This document shows, piece by piece, positions 27,141 through 36,253 of a DNA stretch of 64,000 nucleotides. Source of the stretch: Pteria penguin (Eukaryota > Mollusca > Bivalvia > Pterioida > Pteriidae); assembly GCA_035048485.1 (NCBI GenBank), contig CM068585.1, forward strand, positions 20,882,001 through 20,946,000. The letters are read 5' to 3'. Numbering within the stretch: the first letter of the stretch is position 1; every line of letters starts with the position of its first letter. The notes beneath the pieces were generated by a model. The model saw only the letters and a program-made list of their open reading frames with translations, ran no database searches and was not told where the DNA came from. The translations under genes and the position numbers were made by a program.

Positions 27141-27190
27141 GTCCGCCATGAGTATTTTCCTTGCCAACATACCCATCATGCACTACGACG
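27141..27190 (-). promoter_or_regulatory. Probable CDKL5 core promoter: Staf/ZNF143-type site plus YY1-like initiator
   Basis: The 18-mer TACCCATCATGCACTACG (27,170-27,187) fits the Staf/ZNF143 consensus YWCCCRNMATSCMYYRCR at every position. About 20 bp downstream on the minus strand is ctcATGGCGGac (around 27,149), a YY1-type initiator word. The flanks are CpG-containing, and the orientation leads to CDKL5. Motif recognition is direct; assignment to CDKL5 is inferred from position and strand. Confidence 0.55.
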
Positions 27191-27353
27191 AACAAAGGCA
27201 GGATAACTCTGTCACATTAACACAACATTTTTTAAAGGCTACACTGAATTGTTTTATCAAAAATATGTATTAAATAATTTTTGTATATATTTTTTTCAAA
27301 AATCTTTTTATCTTTAATTTGAAATTCGTTTGATAAAATTATGTTAATAACAT

Positions 27354-27391
27354 CAGAGACGTATATAACACAAGCGTTATATACGTCCCGG
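27354..27391. mobile_element. 38-bp CARRGAC-family palindromic element, 7-bp direct repeats
   Basis: Arms cagagacgtatataac and gttatatacgtcccgg lie between perfect ataacat repeats (27,347-27,353 and 27,392-27,398). Confidence 0.8.
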
Positions 27392-27442
27392 ATAACATGG
27401 AGATTTCATTTTAAGAAATATTTTTATAAAATATGTGCATGT

Positions 27443-28556
27443 ATGCAGGCGCGGATCCAGCGGGGGGGGGGGGCACGCGAAAGGGGGCACGCCGAAGGGG
27501 GCACCATAGTCTATTTTAGGGCCTATTTTACTGCATTTCTGTCTAAAATTTCCAAAATTTCGCTGGCTGGCTTCGCTCGCCAGTTATTCTCTCATATTTC
27601 TTTAAATTTGCATTTGAAACATAAAAATCGTTGACTCGCTTCACTCACGATCAATTCATGATATATCTCCCCTGATCCACGTTTATGATCCATAAAATCT
27701 TCCAAAGGGAAGCGAAATATATTTGCAATCCAAATTAGTATCCAGCACACAAATGTTGGGTCACTTGGCCTCAGGCGAGTAAAATCGTATGGCTACTTGT
27801 ACATCGTGTAGAAAATGTTACAAATGTTTGAAGCTACGCGCTGTACAAGATGGATTTTACTCAAATACGTCTTGTACATCGTGTAGCTTCAGTACAAATT
27901 TTTGAAATGCTTGTACTGAAGCTACGCGATGTGCAAGATGGATTGCACTTGTAGCCATTTCTAGAATAGTTTATTTTCACAACGTATTTTGTATCTCCAA
28001 AAGTCTCAAATACAGGAGCTTCCGTGGAGGGGGACTTTGCACCTTGTTCCCCCTACCAAGGATCTACCCTACATCCACCGGGGACCCATAGGCAGTCTCT
28101 ATACCCTGCACCGAGTTTTACGCCTCCTCCAACTGAAAGTCTGGATCCATGCCTGATAAACTTTCCGTGTATTAGAACAAAATGGGCCTAATATGGCACA
28201 CACGATTTTGCAAGATTTTTGTCTTATCTTCTCAGGGAAACCCCATCCCCACCTGTGGGGGGGGGGGGGGGGGGAAGGAGGGGTGAACATGATAATTTTT
28301 GACCGAAAATATTACGACAGTTTTCTTCCGATTTCAGAGTTTTTGCGGAATATTTGAAGTCAAGAAAATGTTGATGAATAATGCAAAAAAGAAAGCCAAA
28401 CTGCAGCATTTTGCCTCATTTTTGCAAAATTTTCTCGGGGGAGGCCCCCGAACCCCCACCTATGGGAGGGGCGGACCCCTCCCATACCCTCCCCATTCGG
28501 CCCTTCGGGCCTCAATTGTGAGGAACATGCACATGAAGTTCTGGATCCGCCCCTGA
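27443..28556. mobile_element. 1.1-kb GC-rich element with caggcgcggatccag / ctggatccgcccctg ends
   Basis: The ends are near-perfect 15-bp inverted repeats, and a tentative catgt duplication flanks them. The interior has a G-run, a module in which 'ttgtacatcgtgtag' recurs in both orientations, and a 3' module of 'tcgggggaggcccccgaacc' and 'ttcggcccttcgggcc'. About 0.9 kb (27,664-28,556) recurs at 45,381-46,288. No transposase-like frame was seen. Confidence 0.7.
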
Positions 28557-28573
28557 CATGTCTCTAATAATAT

Positions 28574-28611
28574 CAAGGACTTATAATCAATAACTTGTTT
28601 AAAAGCCCTTG
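28574..28611. mobile_element. 38-bp palindromic element, CAAGGACTT subfamily, 7-bp direct repeats
   Basis: caaggacttataa...ttaaaagcccttg lies between perfect ataatat repeats (28,567-28,573 and 28,612-28,618). Confidence 0.75.
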
Positions 28612-28778
28612 ATAATATGTATACCATTTTTGAAATGAAAAATACAATTCATTTTTCATTTTTGGGGGTGGGTGGGGGGAAGGGGTTGCCTTTTTGTGTT
28701 TTTGTTTTTGGTTTGTTGGGTTTTTGTTTGTTTGTTTGTTTTTTTTTGGGGGGGGGGGGTTGTTTTGTTTTGGTGTAT

Positions 28779-28798
28779 CAAGGACTTATAAGTCCTTG
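28779..28798. mobile_element. 20-bp perfect palindrome, CAAGGACTT subfamily
   Basis: caaggacttataagtccttg is a perfect inverted repeat with no loop. The flanking 7-mers match at 5 of 7. Confidence 0.6.
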
Positions 28799-29068
28799 GA
28801 AGTATATAAATTGTATTTAAAAAATAGAATTTTTACTTTGGTTTTTAAAAGCTGATATGAGAATTTAACATTCAAAAGCAAGTAATTTTTATACTTTATT
28901 TTGTTTTCATGTTCGTTAATGATTTTTAAAGATCCCATTTTCATCAAAAAGATCTTAAGAATTTTTAATTCCACTTTGCACTTTGTAACCAATATTTGAA
29001 AATAGTGGTTTTCCTTATAATATAGTAAGTTTATATTACATTAAATAGGTAGTTGTATAATATATGAC

Positions 29069-29125
29069 CTCGACCTTCTTTATATTTGGTGCTCGGCCTA
29101 TCAACCAAATATAAAGAAGGTCGAG
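29069..29125. repeat. Perfect 22-bp inverted repeat (MITE-like hairpin)
   Basis: Arms begin ctcgaccttctttatatttg and enclose a 13-nt loop. Imperfect pairing extends outward to about 29,055-29,140. No clear target duplication. Confidence 0.75.
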
Positions 29126-29289
29126 TTCATACATTATAGGACTAATTATATAGTTTGTTCTAAAAGAGCATTAGATGTTGAATCATCTAGTATCTGTGTT
29201 TTCTTGCACAAAATCAAGTATATGATTTCCTCTTTTTAAAAAGAAGGACATGTCGATATTATCTCATATTTATTTATATCACTTATATT

Positions 29290-29404
29290 TGTTCAATTCC
29301 CGGGTTGCGCCACTATGTTTAAGAGGTTGGTTACCTCCTGCTTCCATGTCGCGATATAACAAAAAAATTGTTGAAAACGACGTAAAACACCGATCAACCA
29401 ACCA
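29290..29404 (+). mobile_element. 5'-truncated SINE (family B) fragment
   Basis: It starts at a B-box-like gttcaattcccgg and shares 'gtttaagaggttggt', 'acctcctgcttccatgtcgc' and the ccaaccaac tail with the full copy at 54,012-54,177. Confidence 0.75.
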
Positions 29405-29418
29405 ACATTTTCGGAGTA

Positions 29419-29628
29419 TTGATTGACTGAATATTATTGTTTTACGTCACTCCATGATTTTTCACGTACATGGTGACGGCATCTGCCTGATGCATTGCTT
29501 ACAAATTTAGACCTTTGCAACGGACCCACCCGATGCAGTGAGAGATCTTTTACGTGCCACGCCTACCGTGACACGAAACCTCGTTTTTTTACTGTCTCAT
29601 CCGAAAGACAGAACACCTGTGTGCCCAA
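29419..29628 (-). mobile_element. SINE (family A), tRNA head missing
   Basis: The body matches the 24,265 copy in reverse orientation (ttgttttacgtcactccatg to cgaaagacagaacacc) and breaks before the tRNA-like head. It abuts the family B fragment. Confidence 0.85.
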
Positions 29629-30943
29629 GCATTTTCAGAGTACACTGATTTATTTTTTGTCAAAAGATAATTTTTAGTGACAGCTTAAGATTGGTGTTTT
29701 GCTTCTAATCATAAGAGATATTTTGCATTCTGTTCACCCTCATTTATCCATTTCGCTCGTGATCTGATTTGCACCCTTTTGATTTTTAACCATATATATC
29801 AATTGAATGATTTTCTAAGTCCTTCTTAGAAGCATGAACGGAAAGGGGGGCGGCACCCCTCTAAATCCGCCACTAGATAGAACCCTGACCATGGCAGAGA
29901 AGTATGACGCGATACTGAGGACCGCGGTGATGATAGAGAACTTAACATGACGCGAAATGACAGTTATGGTGATATGTGGACTTGTCAGATGTTATGTTGA
30001 CTTGCCAGATGTATTTCGACTCATTAATATATATCCGAAAACCGACTAAAACTGAAAAATCTGATAAAATTAAAATTCATCCCGTCACCGGAAACAACAT
30101 CGTCCGAAATCCACACTCGGTTGCGCCTCGAGTTACTCTAAATTGATTAAAAGTGAGAGAGTATCCCAGATGTACAAAGACAGAAATAATGAGTCAATAT
30201 ACATGTATGTGTACATAAATTCAAACGAATAAATCAGTATTTACATGAAATGGTTAAGTAAAGACCAAGCATGAAATGGATTACAGTGTGCTATAATAAC
30301 TCAGAGAAAGAAATATTAAGATGACTAACATGCCTAGTTTTTTAATACATATAAATTTTGAAGTCGCACCAAGTTAATTATTTCGACGGCATTTTGAAGT
30401 ATTAATTTATATCTCTCGTATATGTTTTGACTTGTCATAAAAGGAAAATGGTCATGTAGAAATGTTCATTTTGAGTACTTGAAATGAATGTTTCTAGAGA
30501 ACCGTTTCCTTTTTATGGTATCTGTCGTAACTTTTTCAGAGAAGAAAGCGTCTCCTCTATCAGCTAGTAGGGACTCCTAAAAATCAGGGACTTCTCATTC
30601 AATGATACGAACAGAGAACAGCCTCCTGTTGATGATGTTGCTCTACATTATTTTACTCTTAATGTTTCTTCCATGATAATAATTACCGTGTTTTATATCT
30701 TTACAATCTCTCAGTTTGAATTCACCCTTGTCCAATAAATGGAGAGTTATTCAGATTTTTAGCGGGTTCTTGTCGGACTTTGATCGTACGGCAGCTTTTG
30801 TGGTGAGTGGGAAATGGGTACGTAAACCGTTTTACCACACCAGCTTAGTGACGATTGACCTTAATTGGCATTTTAACACTGTAATCAAACACACGAACTT
30901 CTTGTGTAAATAACTAGAAAAAAATTTCACAAAACTTTCTATT

Positions 30944-32649
30944 GTACGGTGGCTGTAAGCGGACATGTGTGAAAAAAAATATTAAATCGTGGTCACAGTT
31001 TACTAAACTGTGCACACAGTTTATTAAATCGTGGCCACAGTTTAGGTAAATCGTGGCCACAGTTTATTAAATCGTGGCCACAGTTTACTAAACTGTTCGA
31101 ACAGTTTACTAAATCGTGGCCACAGTTTAGTTAAATCGTGGCCACAGTTTACTAAATCGTGGCCAAAGTTTAGGTAAATCGTGGCCACAGTTTATTAAAT
31201 TGTGACCACAGTTTATTAAATTGTGGCCACAGTTTAGGTAAATCGTGGCCACAGTTTATTAAATTGTGGCCACAGTTTAGGTAAATCGTGGCCACAGTTT
31301 ATTAAATCGTGGCCACAGTTTAGCTAAATCGTGGACACAGTTTACTAAACTGTGGCCACAATTTAGATCTACTGTAGGGCTAGCGATCTGGCGCGCGCGG
31401 CGTCTCACGAGTGTACAGTTTAAATGGATGGATCTTGCGAATATTCCAGCTTCCTATGCCTATGGAATATTCTATTAAGTTCCCCGAAAAAATTTCGGGG
31501 TAGCATATAGTCGATGCCGTGTCCGTCTCTCATTTCGTTTATCCGATCTCATATATCCTTAACCCTACATCAGAATTTGATCATATTTCACACAAATGTT
31601 CATAATGATATGTCTTTGCAGCTAAAGGTCAGTGTAAATCAATAGGGTTTCTTGTCTACCCATGGGTAATCCCCATGGAAAATTTTAATACGCTTGGCTG
31701 AAAGGTTTGGTCTGTATCCTGCTCACAAGGTTGTTGAGATAAACAGGTCTACGGACGGGCAGCGTCATACCGTAATGCGTATAATGTCATTAAACGTGTG
31801 CAGTATATATGTTTATATGTATATATAAACACAATGACCTTGACCTTTGATCGACCTATGATCTTGTGTCAAGATCGAGACACCCCCATGGCTCATGGGC
31901 AACAATCCTGTGAAATACTATCTAAATCCATCCACCCAATAAAAAGATATGGTCCGGACACTAATCGGGGCAGACGGACGGACATGGTTATTCATTTATA
32001 CACCCCAAACTTCGTTTGCGAGGGCTATAATAATTTTTGATATTGAAAGTAACTTGGTATATGTGAAGTGACAGCCGTCCGGATCCATCAAAGACATAGC
32101 AGCACGTACGCACGTCTTCCCGTCTAACACGCAATCCGTTCATCAGACACTTCTCATGCATGCATCCATCTGTACCCATGCAGTTTTCCAGAGGATTGTA
32201 TAGTTGGTTATGAATAAAAGTTATAACAGTTACACAGTCTGTAAACTTTCCTCTCCTTCGCTGATTTAATCTCTGCAATATATACGCCTTATGTGACGTT
32301 CAGATATGTTTAAAATACCTATGCTTTCTAAAAGCTGACAGATCTCTTTGTGTCAACCCAAACTAAAACCCATTTTTAATGAAAATATCTCTTTCATTAA
32401 GGTTGCACATGTTTGTTGGTTTGTTGTATTGATGATGATATAGCTAAACTGTGCGCACGATTTAGTAACTGTCGCCGCAATTTAGCTAAACTGTGGCCAT
32501 GATTTAATAAACTGTGGGAACGATTGAATAAACTGTACCCACAGTTTAGTAAACTGTGGCCACGATTTAGCTAAACTGTGGGAGGATTTACTATAAACTG
32601 TGGCCACGATTTAATTTTTTTCACACATGTCCGCTTACAGCCACCGTAC
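30944..32649. mobile_element. Foldback-type element with terminal arrays of gtggccacagttta units
   Basis: The ends gtacggtggctgtaagcgga and its complement pair over about 45 bp (left 30,944-30,990; right about 32,604-32,649), including cacacatgtcc and an A/T run. Just inside each end is an array of aaatcgtggccacagttta-like words: about 380 bp on the left and 165 bp on the right, in opposite orientation. The GTGGCCAC core is itself palindromic. The middle carries a 'ccttgacc' repeat and no transposase. The outermost GTAC could be the target duplication or part of the end. Confidence 0.8.
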
Positions 32650-33205
32650 TACTGAGATCTACTTTATGACATTTTTTAAAAGGATTTCACGATAAAAAAA
32701 TATTACCATGTATTTTTTTTCAGCGAACAGTGAGGGGGATATAAGTTTTGCTTTCCCGCCCACATTGTCCCTCGCCCTGTGTTAAGCTGGGTTAGAGAGG
32801 AGGGGCATCTTCGCCAGGTCCACTGCCACTGAATTTCTCAGATATCTGATAACCGGTCTCTGGGCGACTTCATTCCGAGGGGATGGAACGGCAATCTAGA
32901 AACCACAAGAAATATCTATCTTTATGTTTACCGTACCGTGTTTTACAAAGGTACGAAATAACTTTTTGTCGAAGTAAATCGAAGTAAGCGTTTTAGTGAC
33001 CAAGATTCGGATGATGTGAAAACATTTGACAGGTAGGCCTAGATTTATAAAATTTTGGTTTAGGTAAGTCGGAAGAGATAGGTAAATTTGATAGTTCATT
33101 TCTTATTTAACTTGATAAGATCGGATCACAGTCTGTATACTTGGGCGATTTTATAGATGTTACGATAATTGACAAGTTTTCTGCCACCAAGTTACTAAGT
33201 TCAGC

Positions 33206-33277
33206 CAGGGACGTGTATAACGCATATAGACAGCTTATAGATCTATATTATATATATAGTATATGTATACGTCCCTG
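33206..33277. mobile_element. 72-bp CARRGAC-family palindromic element
   Basis: The ends are cagggacgtgtata and tatacgtccctg with an AT-rich middle. The flanking 7-mers gttcagc and gttcaac match at 6 of 7. Confidence 0.65.
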
Positions 33278-33439
33278 GTTCAACTAAAATTATCGAATTT
33301 TAACAAAGAATTGCCTTAATATGATAATCTTGACATTTAGAAAAAGTCGTTTGTATTAAAAAGATTTTCAGTGAAACTACCATGCCAGTATTAGTTTGTT
33401 GAGCATTAAAATAAAAAAGGAGTCTGTTAGGTGTTCATG

Positions 33440-33517
33440 TAGTTACGACTGCAACAGAAGAGCTATTTTGCCCATTTCTTCGGGCATTATAGCTCTTCTG
33501 TTGCAGTCGTAACAAGC
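33440..33517. mobile_element. Perfect 25-bp inverted repeat hairpin, 7-bp direct repeats
   Basis: Arms gttacgactgcaacagaaga... (33,442-33,466 and 33,489-33,513) pair perfectly, and the loop has a further gccc/gggc pair. gttcatg flanks it (33,433-33,439 and 33,518-33,524). Its ends differ from the CARRGAC family. Confidence 0.65.
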
Positions 33518-33532
33518 GTTCATGATGTATTA

Positions 33533-34670
33533 GGCCGATACTATTCGCACGACGGTCGCGTGTATGTAAACCAGTATTCTATATACACGACGGTCGTGTA
33601 AATAGCTGAGGTAGTATGCAATGGTTATTTACACGACGGTCATGTACTTAAAGTGATATGGCTATTTACACGACGGTCGTGTACTCAAAGTGATTTGGCT
33701 ATTTACACGACGGTCATGTACCTAAAGTGATACAGTATGGCTATATACCACCTAAAGTGATGTGGCTATCTACACGACAGGTCATGGTGTACCTAAGACT
33801 CCCTGTTGAGACCCGTCCTTGTGCCCAAACAAATGCCGGGGAAGTTTGATAGAGAAACTTAATTTTGTGTCCTATATAAATGCGAAAATCGTAACATAAA
33901 CTTAAAAAAGATTGTATTTCGACGTATAAAATGCAGATACATATATTATGTCTCTGTCAAATGTAAAGCCGGCAAATAAAGTAATTGTTTATTTGTCTAT
34001 TTACAAGAAGTTAAACTCGTGTACATAGGAGGATCTAGAAATTTTTGAAAGGGGGAGGGGGTTGCAGTCTCCCATGACAAATGTTTTGCACTATCGGTCT
34101 GGAAAGGGAGTAACGTTGCAGCACTAAAATATGATAGAAAATGACCTTTTTTGGGGGATAAATGTTTCCCAACAAAAAAGGGGTTACAACCCCATCTAAT
34201 CAGCCAATAGTGTACTTCAAATAATTTGCTGAATAAGAGATATTGGAAATGGGGGAGGGGTGCTATTCAAGCTCCCTGTCATGTTTCTGGGTGTTAATGG
34301 TGTCAAATATTTTCATCTTACTTTATATCATCTATTACTTTATTGAAGTTATACTGAGCAGTATTCTTATAAAGAAAATTTCTATTCAAAACAATAAAAT
34401 CTCTCATTGAAGAGATTTATTTGTGTATAAAACAATCAAATGAAATAATTGACCGAATTCGGGCATCCTCGGACTTTTACTCTCTAAACAGTTAAGTTTG
34501 CGAGAAAAGGGGCGCCTCAAAGGTACAGGCTGTATACCGGTTGTCTACTCGGGCAATGTACATAAGTAACACAGCGATCATGTAAATAGCCATATCACTT
34601 TAAGTACGCGACCGTCGTGTAAATAGCCGTTTCAGTTAGGTACACGACCGTCGTGTAAATAACCACTACC
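33533..34670. mobile_element. Foldback-type element with cacgacggtcgtg arrays, 9-bp target duplication
   Basis: Perfect 9-bp repeats gatgtatta (33,524-33,532 and 34,671-34,679) bound an 1138-bp element. Both ends carry copies of 'tatttacacgacggtcgtgt', about 36-40 bp apart: roughly six on the left and three on the right in reverse orientation. The outermost bases pair imperfectly. A 9-bp duplication with long arrayed termini resembles Mutator-like or foldback elements. No transposase frame was found. Confidence 0.8.
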
Positions 34671-34712
34671 GATGTATTATGTTTCCCTGATAAGTTTTGT
34701 AATTCTTTGTAG

Positions 34713-34767
34713 ATGTCAACTCTCCACTGGTATTGGCCATACTGAAGATCTAAAGTGCCTCAAGAAG
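34713..34767 (+). other. Candidate non-coding 5' exon of INPP4
   Basis: A good acceptor (aattctttgtag) and donor (caagaag|gtaaaa) bracket 55 bp of less AT-rich sequence. It starts with an ATG that stops after ten codons. It lies 43 bp beyond a foldback element and upstream of the first INPP4 coding exon, which itself begins at an acceptor. This rests on splice consensus only. Confidence 0.3.
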
Positions 34768-35116
34768 GTAAAAAATGTTCATTCTATCTAACTATCTACC
34801 TATACTGCAACGCTCTCTTGCGAGTATTATGTGCAGTTTGTGCGTCTGTGTATAGTATTTGGGACAAAAAATTCTCAAATGAAAAGGTACAGGCACCTAT
34901 GAAAATATAAAAAAAACCACTGGATGCTTTACCCCAAAGTCCTGAATGTGCATTGTAAAATACCCACAGGATTGTCAGGATTCTTTGCTTCCTTCACTGC
35001 TTGACCAACACAAAATAAGTGGTAGAATCTGGTCTAATAAACTAGTAATGAACATTCAATATGGAATATTGCAACAGTAACAATAACGTCAACATACACG
35101 CACTTTGTGATTGTTA

Positions 35117-35155
35117 TGACGTCATATAATTATGAGGTAAGTTGCCCATATAAAA
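35117..35155 (+). promoter_or_regulatory. Promoter-like CRE plus TATA box
   Basis: A perfect cAMP-response element TGACGTCA (35,117-35,124) is followed 25 bp later by TATAAAA (35,149-35,155). It lies about 1 kb upstream of the INPP4 start codon on the same strand, so it could be an alternative promoter. Position and motifs are the only support. Confidence 0.3.
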
Positions 35156-35544
35156 GTGCCCACATTGAGAGCAATGGATTTGGTAGGTGACTAAATGCAA
35201 ACTGTGATGAATTTTAGCAGTTGTGATACTCTGTATTAACGAAATACATAAAATTGCTGTCGCTGCAGAGCATCATCATATAGATGAGAAGATAGATCAA
35301 AGTACAAGAATAATAAATCAAAATTTAATTGGCACCAGATTCTATGACTTCTCTCCCATGTGATTTTTATTGTGCCCAACAACAAATTAACAATTTTTTG
35401 ACAAAAAAAATATACATAAATGTATGTTACATGTATGTACAACTGTATTACTATACTTTTTGCCCCAAAAATATATACTTTATCATTTATAAATAACATA
35501 TGTACATGTATATGCATCTATTGTTATGTCCCCCCCCCTTTGAA

Positions 35545-36045
35545 GATGTAGATCACACCTATTGATCTTCAGGTCAAGCGCAATACAGAACTGTGTACAA
35601 TCAGTGTCTGCCCAATATCTTGAGAAGCCTTTGTTTGAAAGTGATGATATTTCATATGTGGATTGGTTATGAGTAGTAGATGACCCCTATTGATTTTCAA
35701 GTCAAAAGGTTAAAGGTCACTGAGTACAATGCAGTACTCTAATACAGTTGGTGTCCGTTCAATATATTGAGAACCATTTGCTTGATAGTAGGAATATTTT
35801 ATATGTGGGTTTATTATGAAAAGTAAATGCCCTTATTGATGAAGTCAAAGGTCATGGAGTGCAATGCAGTACTTTAAACAATTGATATTCACTCAATATG
35901 TTGATAATCCTTTGCTTGATAATGATGATATTTTATATGTGGGTTGGTTATGAGTACAATGTAGTAGATGACCCCTATTGATTCTCAGGTCAAAAGGTCA
36001 AAGGTCACCAAGTGCATGTAGCACTTTCTACAATTGTACAATATA
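35545..36045. repeat. Degenerate tandem repeat, period about 135-145 bp
   Basis: About four copies of a module containing 'cccctattgattttca', 'gtcaaaggtca', 'ttcaatatattgagaa' and 'atttatatgtgggttggtta'. It belongs to the same broad style as the other 'aaggtca' repeats. Confidence 0.7.
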
Positions 36046-36100
36046 GTGCCAGAAGAGGTGGGCCGCATATGTGTTTTACAAACATTTTTTTTTTATCTAG

Positions 36101-36253
36101 AACAATGATAGCAAAGTTTATGTGATTGGAAGATTGCTGTGATGAGATTTAACAGTAAGGAACTAGCATGCCTTGCTGAGGCAGGAGAGTATGATAAAGA
36201 AGGTACCCTCCGCATGAAAGACAAGCCAGATGGACTATTTAAGAAAGGTGAAG
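36101..36253 (+). CDS. INPP4: INPP4 first coding exon (residues 1-38; includes 5' UTR 36101-36141)
   Basis: The acceptor tttttttatctag ends at 36,100. An in-frame TAG at 36,109-36,111 precedes the ATG at 36,142, so that Met is the natural start. A separate upstream ATG opens a six-codon frame. It encodes MRFNSKELACLAEAGEYDKE and then the first PH strand. Donor gaag|gtatga. Confidence 0.85.

Larger units (their letters stand above)
27190..34712. other. Intergenic island of mobile DNA between the two genes
   Basis: No host coding exon was recognised here. The content is mostly foldback and TIR elements, SINE fragments and short palindromes, with AT-rich filler at 29.6-30.9 and 32.7-33.2 kb. 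The small frames at 30,716-30,913 and 31,988-32,278 show no known domain. Confidence 0.6.
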
